Shown here: positions 15,375-23,770 of the stretch, in pieces
Position numbering within the stretch: position 1 is the first letter of the stretch
How the letters are laid out: every line of letters begins with the position of its first letter
Assembly: GCA_910586485.1 (NCBI GenBank)
Contig: CAJUIA010000041.1
Span: forward strand, 1 to 31,870
DNA length: 31,870 bases
Source of the DNA: an uncultured Acetatifactor sp.
GTDB taxonomy: Bacteria; Bacillota; Clostridia; Lachnospirales; Lachnospiraceae
Direction of reading: 5' to 3'
Translations under genes and position numbers: made by a program
Notes under the pieces: generated by a model
The model's database searches: none
What the model was told of the DNA's origin: nothing
Seen by the model: the letters and a program-made list of their open reading frames with translations, nothing else

Positions 15375-17300
15375 ATGAAAGAAAAGAATAAAGATAAAAA
15401 TAAGAATAAAAACAAGCGGTCGCTTCAGGAAGACTGGAGGCTGATTCGGCGGTCGCTGGGGATCTTAAATAAATTGATGCCTCATTTTTGGTTTTATCAG
15501 ATTGCCTGTACACTTACGGAGACCTTTTTTCCCTATTTTGGTCTTTACATGTCGGCGCAGATGGTCAATGAGCTGGCGGGAGTCTGTGATTACAGGCGGC
15601 TGGCACTGATGGCGGGTATTACCGTGGGCGGCGGCTTTCTGCTCTCTATGACGACGAAGCTGCTGCAGAGCCGGCGGGAGCTGTGTGAAGAGCATACGTT
15701 TTATCGCCATGAGGCTTATCTGGCTGATGCCCAGAGCCGTTTCAAGTATGAGCACCTTGAAAATCCGGATGTGACTCTCTGGCGCTCTAAGATATTGGCA
15801 GGAGTTAATGCCACAGGCGCGGGGCTGCTGGTGGTCAAGTGGCAGGTCGGTTATTTCCTGGGCAATGTGCTGGGGGTAATCTTTTCCGTATTTCTGATCA
15901 TATCCATGTTTACCATGACGGCGGCGGGAGAATTCCGGGGAGTGCTGGCCTTTGTCAACTCGCCGGCCTCGGCGGGAATCGTGCTGTTTTTGATCCTGGC
16001 GGATGCTTTTGTCTCCGTAAAGATTTCAGGGGCCTGCGCATGCCGGCAGCGAAAGGCGCTGGGCAGGCTGGCCTGGGATAATACCCATTATTCCGCTTTC
16101 AGCCGTCTGTGGGGAGCGGACATGGCAATTTTTAACCTGAACAGGATTGTGGTGGAGGAAACTTATAAGTACCAAATGAAGTTTGGGTGGGTCAGGGAGG
16201 TAGAGCGTACTGCAATAAAATATAATACTCTGTCCCTTCTGCTGGATGCGGCGCTGAATGTTGTCATCTTTCTGTTTGTGGCAGTCAGGGCATTTATCGG
16301 CGCGTTCGGGATCGGCAGCTTTATCCTTTATCAGGGGGCAGTAAAGAGGTTTATTGCTTCGGCCTCCGGGATTGCCAGGCAGATCGGCCAGTTGAGACAG
16401 AACAATGTTGATCTGGTGTCGCTGTATGATTATCTGGACCTTCCCAATGACATGTATCAGGGGAGCCTGGCGGTGGAGAAACGGGATGACATCGACTATG
16501 AAATTGAATTCCGGGATGTGAGCTTTCGCTATCCCCGCACGGAAACCTGGGCGCTGCGCCATGTAAATATGAAATTTAAAATCGGAGACAAGCTGGCCAT
16601 TGTGGGGGAGAACGGCTCCGGTAAAACCACCTTTATTAAACTGCTCTGCCGTTTGTACGATCCCACGGAGGGGAAGATTCTGCTCAACGGCATTGACATC
16701 AGCCGTTACCGGCAGGAGGAATATCTGGCGCTGTTTTCCGTGGTGTTTCAGGATTATGCCGTCTTTGGATTTCCGTTGGGGGAGAATGTGGCGGTCAGCC
16801 TGAAATATGACGAAAAAAGAGTGCGTGACTGCCTGCTCCGCGCAGGCCTGGGAGAAAAGCTTGAGCGCCTGGAACGGAATGCGGAAGGGAAAAATGTACT
16901 AAAGCTGGCCATTGGCCGGGGATATGATTCTCAGGGCATTGATTTATCAGGAGGGGAACTGCAGAAGACGGCTCTGGCCAGGGCGTTGTACAAGGACGCA
17001 CCCTTCGTGGTGCTGGATGAGCCCACGGCGGCCCTGGATCCGATCGCGGAAGCGGAGGTTTATGAAAATTTCAACAGACTGGTGGCGGAAAAAACTGCCG
17101 TCTTCATCAGCCACAGGCTGTCGAGCTGCCGCTTCTGCGATTCCATCGCGGTGTTTGACAAAGGGCAGCTCATACAGCAGGGACCTCACGATTTACTGGT
17201 GGCAGATGAAAAGGGCAAGTACAGCCAGCTCTGGAATGCCCAGGCGCAGTACTATCATGATGAGAACCAAAGGACTGCCTCTGCCGTTTCATCAAAATGA
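15375..17300 (+). CDS. ABC exporter half-transporter 2 (TMD-NBD fusion)
   Basis: The protein has 641 residues. It opens with a Lys/Asn-rich tail (KEKNKDKNKNKNKRS) encoded by A-rich repetitive DNA at 15375-15420. About six TM segments follow, then an ATPase domain with GENGSGKTT (Walker A), LSGGELQK (signature), FVVLDEPTAALDP (Walker B) and FISHRL (switch His). Like its partner it appears fully active in ATP hydrolysis, so this would be a symmetric-type heterodimer and not one with a degenerate site. The ATG at 15375 follows GGGGAG; a TTG at 15330 overlaps the partner's stop and is an alternative start. The stop lies 4 bases from the end of the convergent esterase gene, with no clear terminator between them. 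Confidence 0.9.
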   Translation: MKEKNKDKNKNKNKRSLQEDWRLIRRSLGILNKLMPHFWFYQIACTLTETFFPYFGLYMSAQMVNELAGVCDYRRLALMAGITVGGGFLLSMTTKLLQSRRELCEEHTFYRHEAYLADAQSRFKYEHLENPDVTLWRSKILAGVNATGAGLLVVKWQVGYFLGNVLGVIFSVFLIISMFTMTAAGEFRGVLAFVNSPASAGIVLFLILADAFVSVKISGACACRQRKALGRLAWDNTHYSAFSRLWGADMAIFNLNRIVVEETYKYQMKFGWVREVERTAIKYNTLSLLLDAALNVVIFLFVAVRAFIGAFGIGSFILYQGAVKRFIASASGIARQIGQLRQNNVDLVSLYDYLDLPNDMYQGSLAVEKRDDIDYEIEFRDVSFRYPRTETWALRHVNMKFKIGDKLAIVGENGSGKTTFIKLLCRLYDPTEGKILLNGIDISRYRQEEYLALFSVVFQDYAVFGFPLGENVAVSLKYDEKRVRDCLLRAGLGEKLERLERNAEGKNVLKLAIGRGYDSQGIDLSGGELQKTALARALYKDAPFVVLDEPTAALDPIAEAEVYENFNRLVAEKTAVFISHRLSSCRFCDSIAVFDKGQLIQQGPHDLLVADEKGKYSQLWNAQAQYYHDENQRTASAVSSK

Positions 17301-17304
17301 TATG

Positions 17305-18105
17305 TTATTGCTGGAAAATCTGCCTCACAAAATGGTAGAGACCGTTTTTCCAGACCGTAAAGTCATGGCCTCCCGGCATGGTGTAGTATAGGTGTGCAAT
17401 CCCGTTCTTGGTGAGTGTTTCTTCATAATAAGCGGCAACCCTGTGGACCACGTCATCCTGCTCTCCGTTGCAGATCATAATCAGCCGGGGAAGGGGAGCG
17501 CCTTCTTTGATAACAAATTCTTCCTCTGAAAACTGTCCGGGATAATTCAGAGCAGGGGTGGGAAGCAGTCCGGGAGCCGGGCTGAAAGCGCCGATATAGC
17601 CGAAGGTCTCCGGCAGGGTAAAGCCGATGAATAAAGATTCTCTGCCGCCCATGGAAAGCCCGGCTACGGCCGTGTTTTCCCGGCCGGTTTTGACGGCATA
17701 ATGTTCCTTGATAAAGGGCATTAAATCGTTGGTGAGATCATTGATAAAATTGTCAAAGGCGGCAATGTTTTCGGGGGTAATGACCTCCTTTGGCACCCGG
17801 TCGTCTGCCGCGGCTCGGACATTGGGAATGACGACAATCATTTCCGGGACTTCTCCGGCGGCTGCCAGGTTGCCGATAATTTCCGCAGGAGCGCCGTAAA
17901 GCCATTCCTTGTGGTCGCCGCCGATGCCGTGCAGCAGGTATAGCACGGGGTAGGTCTTTTCCTCCGTATAGTCCGGGGGCAGGATCAGTGTAAACAGCCG
18001 GTCCGTGCCGGTGGTTTTGGAAGGATAGGAAACCGTGGACACCTTCCAGGGAGCGAGAGCCGGATTCTGCTCGTCGAATCCGGCAGGGGTATGATAGTCA
18101 AACAT
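17305..18105 (-). CDS. Esterase family protein, alpha/beta hydrolase (CE1/esterase-D-like)
   Basis: The protein has 266 residues. The fold marks are HGIGG (59-63) as oxyanion loop, the nucleophile elbow GLSMGG with Ser151, an acid in NGEQDD (Asp217 or 218), and the catalytic His247 in PGGHDF. The order and spacing match feruloyl-esterase/S-formylglutathione-hydrolase-like enzymes, where small esters, often feruloyl- or acetyl-sugar esters, are cleaved. There is no signal peptide, so it acts in the cytoplasm, perhaps on imported plant-derived oligosaccharides. The start is supported by AGGAAGAAGG about 8 bases upstream and by the promoter at 18142-18170. It is transcribed against the ABC transporter genes. 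Confidence 0.88.
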   Translation of the reverse strand: MFDYHTPAGFDEQNPALAPWKVSTVSYPSKTTGTDRLFTLILPPDYTEEKTYPVLYLLHGIGGDHKEWLYGAPAEIIGNLAAAGEVPEMIVVIPNVRAAADDRVPKEVITPENIAAFDNFINDLTNDLMPFIKEHYAVKTGRENTAVAGLSMGGRESLFIGFTLPETFGYIGAFSPAPGLLPTPALNYPGQFSEEEFVIKEGAPLPRLIMICNGEQDDVVHRVAAYYEETLTKNGIAHLYYTMPGGHDFTVWKNGLYHFVRQIFQQ

Positions 18106-18141
18106 GGCGAATACCTTCTTCCTTAAAAAGATTATAAGTTA

Positions 18142-18170
18142 AAGATATTGTAAGCGGGTAAAATTGTCAA
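18142..18170 (-). promoter_or_regulatory. Promoter of the esterase gene
   Basis: On the minus strand a consensus TTGACA (18170-18165) is 17 bases from TATCTT (18047+100, i.e. 18147-18142). The transcript would have a leader of about 30 bases. Confidence 0.6.
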
Positions 18171-18201
18171 GCCGCAAACGCAAACGTGTCCGAATGAGCC
18201 T

Positions 18202-18221
18202 GACGGCTGGCTGTGGCCGTC
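18202..18221. repeat. Short hairpin between esterase and TSUP genes
   Basis: GACGGC at 18202-18207 and GCCGTC at 18216-18221 form a perfect 6-bp stem with an 8-base loop and no T-run on either side. It is flanked by imperfect inverted GCAAACGC/GCGTTTG segments at 18174-18181 and 18240-18246. The role is unknown. Confidence 0.35.
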
Positions 18222-18228
18222 TGAACTG

Positions 18229-18339
18229 TTACCATTTAGGCGTTTGAAAGCCGCTTGTATCAAGGATTTCCGGGCGCGTTTGGCAGGGGGTGGTATGCTT
18301 GATTCCTAAACAGACTTTTGTTTTCTCTGTCAGTGCCAT
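18229..18339 (-). CDS. Possible 36-residue ORF
   Basis: On the minus strand an ATG (18339-18337) follows GGGGGGAAGCT and opens 36 codons ending in ...GFQTPKW. It has a plausible ribosome site and lies downstream of the TSUP gene on the same strand. I recognise no family, and it overlaps the hairpin-flanking repeat at 18240-18246. It may be chance. Confidence 0.25.
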   Translation of the reverse strand: MALTEKTKVCLGIKHTTPCQTRPEILDTSGFQTPKW

Positions 18340-18394
18340 AGCTTCCCCCCAGAACATTATCCCACACAGGATCAATGCAGATACGATAGGTTAT

Positions 18395-19195
18395 CTATAT
18401 TATATTGTTGATGATAATCATGGACATGCCCAAAACCAGCAGAATCGCACCTGTCACATATCCCACAACCCTGCCCTTGACCTTATTGGCAAACTGCGCG
18501 CTGACAAGGGAGAAGAAGGTGGCAACCACAATGGCAAGAACGAGGAACCTCCAGCACTCCAGCACGATGGTGGGCTCAATGAGGATATGGCTCACCGATG
18601 CGATCAACGCCGTGAAGGTCATAATAAATGTGGAAGTGCCAACGGCAGTCTTACGCTCATAGCCCAGCATGGCAGTGAACACGATGAGCATCATCATACC
18701 ACCGCCGGAGCCGAAAAAGCCGGTGCCAAAACCAATAGACAGGCCATAGAACAGAGATACTGCGATTTCCTTAATGGTCAGCTTGGTTTTTGCGTCCTTT
18801 TCCGGGCGCTCCTTGGATTCCGGACTCACAAGGAACCGGATGCCGATGAAAACGCACAGAATAAGGGAAAAGCCCCCAAGTACCTCTTGATGGGTAAAAT
18901 AGGCTGCAATGGAACCGACTGTACACGTACCGATGATGCAGGCGGCAATGAGCCAGCCGTGCCTCAGGTCGATTTTTTTATTCTTAGCATACACCGCCGT
19001 AGTAACGGCAGAGCCGAGGACATCACTGGCAAGGGCAATGGCTGTTGCCATATAAGCGCCATGCTCACCGCCGAAGGTGGGGCACAGCACGATCATCAGC
19101 GGAACCATGGCTGTTGCCGCGCTAAGCCCGACCAGTCCTGTGCCAACACCAGCCAGCATGGCGGCGATTGCGACTACTACATATTCATAAAACAT
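18395..19195 (-). CDS. TSUP-family transporter (sulfite exporter TauE/SafE-like)
   Basis: The protein has 266 residues with about eight hydrophobic segments. The N-terminal half opens AAMLAGVGTGLVGLSAATAMVPLMIVL and the C-terminal half GLSIGFGTGFFGSGGGMMMLIVF. This internal repeat with the Gly-rich xGxGGG turn is the TSUP hallmark. Members move sulfite, sulfoacetate or other small organosulfur or organic anions across the membrane. The substrate here is unknown. AAGGAGT lies about 8 bases before the ATG. It is divergent from a TetR-type regulator, and a palindrome sits inside its promoter, so expression is probably repressed by that regulator and released by a ligand, perhaps the exported compound. 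Confidence 0.9.
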   Translation of the reverse strand: MFYEYVVVAIAAMLAGVGTGLVGLSAATAMVPLMIVLCPTFGGEHGAYMATAIALASDVLGSAVTTAVYAKNKKIDLRHGWLIAACIIGTCTVGSIAAYFTHQEVLGGFSLILCVFIGIRFLVSPESKERPEKDAKTKLTIKEIAVSLFYGLSIGFGTGFFGSGGGMMMLIVFTAMLGYERKTAVGTSTFIMTFTALIASVSHILIEPTIVLECWRFLVLAIVVATFFSLVSAQFANKVKGRVVGYVTGAILLVLGMSMIIINNII

Positions 19196-19233
19196 AAACT
19201 TACTCCTTGATTTTCGTTGTCTTTTTGATTATG

Positions 19234-19262
19234 ATTATACTCAACAGGTGTTGAAGTTGCAA
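19234..19262 (-). promoter_or_regulatory. TSUP promoter with embedded operator
   Basis: On the minus strand TTGCAA (19262-19257) and TATAAT (19239-19234) are 17 bases apart. The inverted repeat TCAACAGGTGTTGA at 19241-19254 fills the spacer, the classical position for a repressor to block RNA polymerase. The regulator's own start region is immediately beside it. Confidence 0.7.
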
Positions 19263-19298
19263 CCGACAGATGAAACGAAAGTGTTGAGAGGAATGATT

Positions 19299-19871
19299 AT
19301 GGGAATGAAGCCAAACCAGAGAATTGCCCTGACCAAGGAACTAATCCATCGTGCCTTGATCAGTCTGCTGAAAAAACAGGATATTCATAAAATCTCTATC
19401 CGTGAGCTTTGTGATATTGCAGGCATCAACCGCACAACTTTTTACAACCATTACGGCAGCCAGTATGATGTGCTGGCGGAGATTCGTGACTGGTATATAA
19501 AGGACATTGCCGATGCCATTGAAAGTGCCGAGCTGTGTGACAGCGCCGGTGTACTGCACCGGGTCACACTGATATTTTCCTATGTGGAGCAAAATTTGGA
19601 GATTTCCCGACTGCTGATTCAAAACAATTTCGACGAGACTTTTGCACACCGGCTGTTCTCTCTTCCGAAAATTGAAGTGCTGCTTGCAGAATACAGGAAG
19701 GCGGCAGATGACCATCGGTATGACGAGGATATTGCTTCCTTTGCCCTTTATGGCAGTTACCGACTCCTGCAAAACTGGATTGCGGAGGACGACCGCCGCA
19801 GCGCTGAGGAAATGGCGCATATCACTATGACCCTTACCGGTGCGGTTTGTAGTACTGGCACAAAACAATGA
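19299..19871 (+). CDS. TetR/AcrR-family transcriptional regulator
   Basis: The protein has 190 residues. The N-terminal helix-turn-helix reads LIHRALISLLKKQDIHKISIRELCDIAGINRTTFYNHYGSQYDVL, an almost ideal TetR_N domain with the recognition helix at INRTTFYNHY. The C-terminal half is helical and resembles the DhaS-type ligand-binding domain. It should bind the palindrome at 19241-19254 and repress the divergent TSUP gene, possibly also itself. The start at 19299 is chosen because GAGAGG at 19286-19291 lies 7 bases upstream; ATGs at 19293 (too close) and 19305 are alternatives, and a TTG at 19248 would lie inside the operator. Confidence 0.9.
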   Translation: MGMKPNQRIALTKELIHRALISLLKKQDIHKISIRELCDIAGINRTTFYNHYGSQYDVLAEIRDWYIKDIADAIESAELCDSAGVLHRVTLIFSYVEQNLEISRLLIQNNFDETFAHRLFSLPKIEVLLAEYRKAADDHRYDEDIASFALYGSYRLLQNWIAEDDRRSAEEMAHITMTLTGAVCSTGTKQ

Positions 19872-20024
19872 AATGAAACTGATATTCATCGTATACGTTA
19901 CAGTTTAAAATCAGAAATTCAGGATATAATAAAGTAACGACTTTGTCTAATCGCACAAAAAAACGAAGACCATTTTGCTCGGTTTTTATTTTGAACGGAT
20001 TACTCAAAGTCTGTTTGAAGAATG

Positions 20025-20041
20025 GGCGTTTCGCAAACGCC
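20025..20041. repeat. Perfect 7-bp hairpin upstream of the rubredoxin gene
   Basis: GGCGTTT at 20025-20031 and AAACGCC at 20035-20041 flank a CGC loop. It lies 30 bases before the rubredoxin ATG and has no T-run, so it is either a leader structure or an operator. Confidence 0.45.
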
Positions 20042-20071
20042 TAAAATCTTGTAGACAGAAAGGATAACAAC

Positions 20072-20227
20072 ATGAAGTATATTTGTGAGGTCTGCGGATG
20101 GGAATATGATGAGGAAGCCGGATACCCAGAGGGCGGGATTGCTCCGGGGACGAAGTGGGAGGATGTGCCGGAGAGCTTTGTATGTCCTCTTTGCTTTGTG
20201 GGCAAGGAGCAGTTTGCCAAAGAATAA
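20072..20227 (+). CDS. Rubredoxin
   Basis: The protein has 51 residues, the usual rubredoxin size. It carries a single iron in a Cys4 site and shuttles one electron in the cytoplasm, typically to superoxide reductase, rubrerythrin or flavodiiron proteins in anaerobes. Cysteines are C5-x2-C8 (CEVC) and C38-x2-C41 (CPLC). The core YDEEAGYPEGGIAPGTKWED is that of the family, shown by YDxxxG, PGTxWxDxP and the conserved aromatic residues. One oddity is Phe42, where nearly all rubredoxins have Gly after the fourth cysteine (CPxCG). AAAGGAT at about 20059-20065 is the ribosome site. The SWIM operon promoter starts 19 bases after its stop. Confidence 0.93.
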   Translation: MKYICEVCGWEYDEEAGYPEGGIAPGTKWEDVPESFVCPLCFVGKEQFAKE

Positions 20228-20246
20228 AGAAGGACAGGGTCCATAA

Positions 20247-20275
20247 TTGAATTTCCACCGTAAACATGGTACAAT
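20247..20275 (+). promoter_or_regulatory. Promoter of the SWIM-AAA-VWA operon, extended -10
   Basis: TTGAAT at 20247-20252 and TACAAT at 20270-20275 have a 17-base spacer, with TGG directly before the -10. Transcription would start near 20282, 34 bases before the SWIM gene start. Confidence 0.72.
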
Positions 20276-20315
20276 CAATTTATTCATTACTTCATCGGTA
20301 GGAGGAATATCTTTT

Positions 20316-21752
20316 ATGGAATTGACAGAGCAGACGATCCTGCTTCAGGCGCCTAATCCGGCAGCGGCGGAAAACGGGCGGAAGATCTCAAAAAAGGGAA
20401 GCTTTTCCGCCCTGTGCAGATCAGGGGACGATACGGTGTACTGGGGGGAGTGTGCGGGAAGCGGGAAAAATCCATATCGTGTGTCTATTGACTGGCTGAA
20501 TCCGGAAGCCCCTGTGTGCCGCTGCTCCTGTCCGAGCAGACAATTCCCCTGCAAGCACGCGCTTGGACTGATGTTTGAGCGGCTGGCGGGGAAAAATTTT
20601 GAGACTGCGGAGATCCCGGAGGACATAGCGGATAAGCGGGCCCGTCAAGCTGCCCGGACGGCAAAAAAGGAGTCCGGGGAAGAGCCCAAAGCAAAAAAGC
20701 CTAATGCTGCCAGTCAGAAGAAAAAACTTGCCAAGCAGCTGGAAGGTCTTGAGAGGGCCGAAAAAATGGTAAATGACCTGCTTACTGCAGGCGTGGGTAC
20801 CTTGTCAGGCAGCTCCGCCCAGGTTTACGACAAGCTGGCAAAGGATCTGGGCAGCTGCTATCTCACCGGTCTGCAGACGGCTTTTACCCGCATGGCGCTG
20901 GCAGTCCGCAGGATCCAGGAGGATACCGGACAGTCGGATGCGGCTTACGCGGAGGCCCTGCGGCTTTTGGTCTATTTGCGCTCCGTAATCAATAAATCCC
21001 GTACCTTTCTGGAAGCAAAGCTGGAAACCGATAATTATTCCGCGGAGGATACCGTGCTGTTCGAAGCGCTGGGCGGTGTCTGGAAGCTGGAGGACCTTCA
21101 TGCCGTAGGAGCCTTTCGGGAAAAGGCGCGGCTGCTGCAGCTGTCCTTTGACGTTTCCTATGATGAGGCAAAGAAGGAGTACATAGAGCGGGGCTGGTGG
21201 CTGGACATGGACAGCGGCCGCATTGACCAGACCTTGAACTTTCGCCCGCTGAAAGCGCTAAAATATGTGAAGGGAGAGGACAGTCGTTTTGACCTGCTGG
21301 AAATTCCGGTTCTCTATACTTATCCGGGAGAGGGAAACTGTCGGATCCGCTGGGACGCCGCATCCTCACGGCCCCTTACCGGGGAAGAGCGGACGGCGTT
21401 TCAGACCCTGGCCTGTCCTGACCTGGCGGGGGCGCTGAAGGAGACTAAAAATCAGATAAAGAACACCTTGCTGCCAAAATTTCGGGCGGTCCTGCTTCCC
21501 GTGGGAAGGCTGGGAAGGGTGGGAGATACCTTTGTGCTGGAGGACCCGAAGGGGGAGCGTATTGTTCTTCGGGATCGGCCGGAGGACGGAAAGGACCACG
21601 CTTCCACAAAGCGGCTGGAGCTTCTTCCAGGAGAGATTCCTTCCGGCAGCGCCTTGTTCGGCCTGATGTTTTATGATGAGAGGGACAGGAGCATCTGCCT
21701 GCATCCCTACAGCATTCTCACACCGGAGCGCATGATCCGGCTGCAATTTTAA
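20316..21752 (+). CDS. SWIM zinc-finger protein, first gene of a five-gene MoxR/VWA operon
   Basis: The protein has 478 residues. The SWIM finger CxCx6CxH is exact: Cys70, Cys72, Cys79, His81 (CRCSCPSRQFPCKH), in a domain meant for DNA or protein contacts. Just before it, PYRVSIDWLNPEAPVCRC is typical of SWIM proteins. A Lys/Ala-rich linker follows (about 105-150), then a mainly helical middle with RRIQEDTG and a C-terminal beta-rich domain with repeated Arg/Glu-Gly turns. AGGAGGA at 20300-20306 lies 9 bases before the ATG; an in-frame ATG at 20247 sits on the promoter. The DUF5691-like gene starts 12 bases after its stop. It likely supplies target recognition for the AAA/VWA machine; this is inference. 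Confidence 0.88.
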   Translation: MELTEQTILLQAPNPAAAENGRKISKKGSFSALCRSGDDTVYWGECAGSGKNPYRVSIDWLNPEAPVCRCSCPSRQFPCKHALGLMFERLAGKNFETAEIPEDIADKRARQAARTAKKESGEEPKAKKPNAASQKKKLAKQLEGLERAEKMVNDLLTAGVGTLSGSSAQVYDKLAKDLGSCYLTGLQTAFTRMALAVRRIQEDTGQSDAAYAEALRLLVYLRSVINKSRTFLEAKLETDNYSAEDTVLFEALGGVWKLEDLHAVGAFREKARLLQLSFDVSYDEAKKEYIERGWWLDMDSGRIDQTLNFRPLKALKYVKGEDSRFDLLEIPVLYTYPGEGNCRIRWDAASSRPLTGEERTAFQTLACPDLAGALKETKNQIKNTLLPKFRAVLLPVGRLGRVGDTFVLEDPKGERIVLRDRPEDGKDHASTKRLELLPGEIPSGSALFGLMFYDERDRSICLHPYSILTPERMIRLQF

Positions 21753-21764
21753 GGAGACGAAGAA

Positions 21765-23729
21765 ATGAATTTACAACCTCTTTATGACGTTAAATCGCGT
21801 TTAGAGCAGGCCGCGATTGCAGGTACGGGCCTGCTGGCCGAGGATTTCCGGCTGCAGAGGGCAGCAGAGAGCTTAAAGCCCCTTGCCGCAGCCAGCCCCG
21901 TGTTTGCAAAAATAGATAACGGACTGCAAAAGCTGCTGTCGGCCTCCGGGGAGGAAAGAAGCGGGCTGCTGCTGGACCTGCTGGCGCTGGTGGATGCGGT
22001 GGCATATACCCAGGGAAGCAGCGGCATGGAAGGAGAATTGCTTCCGCTTTCCGGGACGGGAGTCGGAACCTGCGAGCCCCTTTCCTACGGGCAGCTGCAG
22101 CCGCTTTTGGAAGCCTTAAGCAGTACAGGCGGCGGGAGGATGAATCTGATTAAGGATATGTGGGAAAATCATCCCGAATACTTTGGAGATTTCAGGGTTT
22201 TGCCCAGCCTGGCGGCAGGGCTGGGGGAGGGGTATGCGGAGCTGGCCGCCTTGATTGAGGATATTTTAAAGGCGCAGAGTCCGGAGATTACCGTTTTACT
22301 GAAAAAGGATTTTGACCCTGCGGGGAAAAAGGATATGGTCCGGCGGGTGGAGGTGATTTCCGCACTGGAGGGCCGGAAGGCCACCGCCTGGCTGAAGGAG
22401 GTTTTGCCGGAGGCCAAAAAGGATGTGCGGGGAGCAATCATTACTGCTCTTGGGGCCGATCCGCAAAACGGAGAGTTTTTGCTGGAGCTTTGCAAGGGAG
22501 AGCGGGGAGCAAGCCGTGAAGCTGTTTTGGAGAGTCTGGCCCTGCAGGAAGGAATGGAGGTTCAGAAATTCTGGGAAAAGGAAGTGGCGAAGAACGGCAG
22601 CTTCGTTCGTTTTCTTGCCCCTGCTTCTTTTGATTGGGCTTCGGACCTGGTGGCGGCCGGACTGCAAAGCAGGATCGAGCAGGCCCTGGCAGACGCCAAG
22701 CCGCTGACGCAGGAAAGCTTGGATGAGCTGTATTTATGGCTGAGTGCTGCCAAATATAAAGCTTCTCCTGCCATGCAGGATTTTTGGCGCTGGGCAGGGG
22801 AGCATCTGAACGCAGTCAGCCAAATAACGGCTGCTGACGGAAAGTCTCCGAAATTTGATGGGCAGTTGATTGACGGTTTGTTTTCCATATTGTGTGTCAC
22901 GGCACCTTTATCCGAACTGTGCCTGGAATTATGGGAAAAGGATAAGAAAGGCCCCCGTTTTCTGCCGCATGCGGTGATCGCTTCCCTGTTTACTCGTCCG
23001 GCCGCGGAGGTATATGACCGGTTTGCGCCCTATGTGCTGACCTCGAAGCCTCTGGTTGGCAGCAAACAGAAGCAGGAGCTTCATGACGCGGTTTTGAAGG
23101 GCTTAAGCTGTATCTATTGGAATCAAGAGCAGGAACGTTACGCCGTGCATTATACGAATGCTGTGTCATTTGTGCCGTCTGCAAGCTGCCTTTTTCTCTA
23201 TGCGCCGTCTGCCGGGGATCTTTCGATTGCGGAGCCGTTAGATTCGAAATGGATTGGGCGGCTTACCGAAGCCGTGTGGAAAACCTCCTTTGACAGGCAG
23301 AAGATGCCCTTTCAAGCCGGTGAGTTGGTTGACAGCTTTGACGCGTGCCTTGCGGGCCTTGTCAATCCGGCAGATGAAGTCATGCTGCAGGCGATTGTCC
23401 CCTGGCTTCGCAGACAGGCGGTGGAAACTGGCGCCTGGATTGCTTATAGCCGCTGGCTGCTTCAATTTGGTGTCAGTCCCAAGGGGATTTTGGCAGACAG
23501 CATGAAAAAGAGCAAAAGAAGTCCCCAGCTTTATCATGTGTGGGATTTGCTGAGGGCAGCTTCCGAGACCCTTCAGCCGGAGGAGACTGCGGCCCTGTTG
23601 GAAGAAATTCGGGATGCGGGCTTTTTCTGTAAGGATGAGCAGGTCAGAGAAACCGTCTTTAACAAGACCATTGTGGATCTGCGGGATGGAAAGCCTTTCC
23701 CGGAGTGGAATGCCTGGTGGAAGGCTTAG
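21765..23729 (+). CDS. DUF5691-like helical-repeat protein, second gene of the operon
   Basis: The protein has 654 residues. It is soluble and almost wholly alpha-helical. The first 90 residues form helices with LAxxSPVFxKIDxxLQKLL; then come tandem helical pairs resembling HEAT-type repeats, for example VRRVEVISALEGRKATAWLKEVLPEAKKDVRGAIITALG. There, SALE...LPEA and VR..I..AL are spaced like an A/B helix pair. I take the DUF5691 name from its place between SWIM and MoxR genes and its helical make-up, not from a motif I can prove. A scaffold or substrate-binding role is the natural guess. AAGGAGA precedes the ATG by about 7 bases. Confidence 0.72.
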   Translation: MNLQPLYDVKSRLEQAAIAGTGLLAEDFRLQRAAESLKPLAAASPVFAKIDNGLQKLLSASGEERSGLLLDLLALVDAVAYTQGSSGMEGELLPLSGTGVGTCEPLSYGQLQPLLEALSSTGGGRMNLIKDMWENHPEYFGDFRVLPSLAAGLGEGYAELAALIEDILKAQSPEITVLLKKDFDPAGKKDMVRRVEVISALEGRKATAWLKEVLPEAKKDVRGAIITALGADPQNGEFLLELCKGERGASREAVLESLALQEGMEVQKFWEKEVAKNGSFVRFLAPASFDWASDLVAAGLQSRIEQALADAKPLTQESLDELYLWLSAAKYKASPAMQDFWRWAGEHLNAVSQITAADGKSPKFDGQLIDGLFSILCVTAPLSELCLELWEKDKKGPRFLPHAVIASLFTRPAAEVYDRFAPYVLTSKPLVGSKQKQELHDAVLKGLSCIYWNQEQERYAVHYTNAVSFVPSASCLFLYAPSAGDLSIAEPLDSKWIGRLTEAVWKTSFDRQKMPFQAGELVDSFDACLAGLVNPADEVMLQAIVPWLRRQAVETGAWIAYSRWLLQFGVSPKGILADSMKKSKRSPQLYHVWDLLRAASETLQPEETAALLEEIRDAGFFCKDEQVRETVFNKTIVDLRDGKPFPEWNAWWKA

Positions 23730-23735
23730 AGATTG

Positions 23736-23757
23736 TTTGTGCCGCAGGTGCGGCGGA
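23736..23757. repeat. Short palindromic element before the AAA gene
   Basis: TTTGTGCCGCAGG at 23736-23748 is followed by TGCGGC, giving a GCCGCA/TGCGGC inverted repeat. The same 13 bases occur, inverted, inside the larger hairpin at 27282-27310 (there as CCTGCGGCACAAA). Confidence 0.55.
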
Positions 23758-23770
23758 ATGAGAGGAAAAA

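Noticed and set aside
15375..15420. A-rich repetitive start of the second ABC gene as a slippery frameshift site
   Set aside because: The frame is continuous through it and the Lys/Asn tail is mirrored by a similar Lys-rich tail in the partner subunit.
18290..19210. Long + strand open frame of 306 codons opposite the TSUP gene
   Set aside because: Its translation is rich in His, Asn and Gln with no domain, and the minus strand encodes a clear eight-segment transporter with ribosome site and promoter.
19955..19995. Terminator after the TetR gene (AAAACGAAG...CTCGGTTTTT)
   Set aside because: Stem pairing is poor (three to four GC-containing pairs with a bulge); a T-run alone is not enough to call it.
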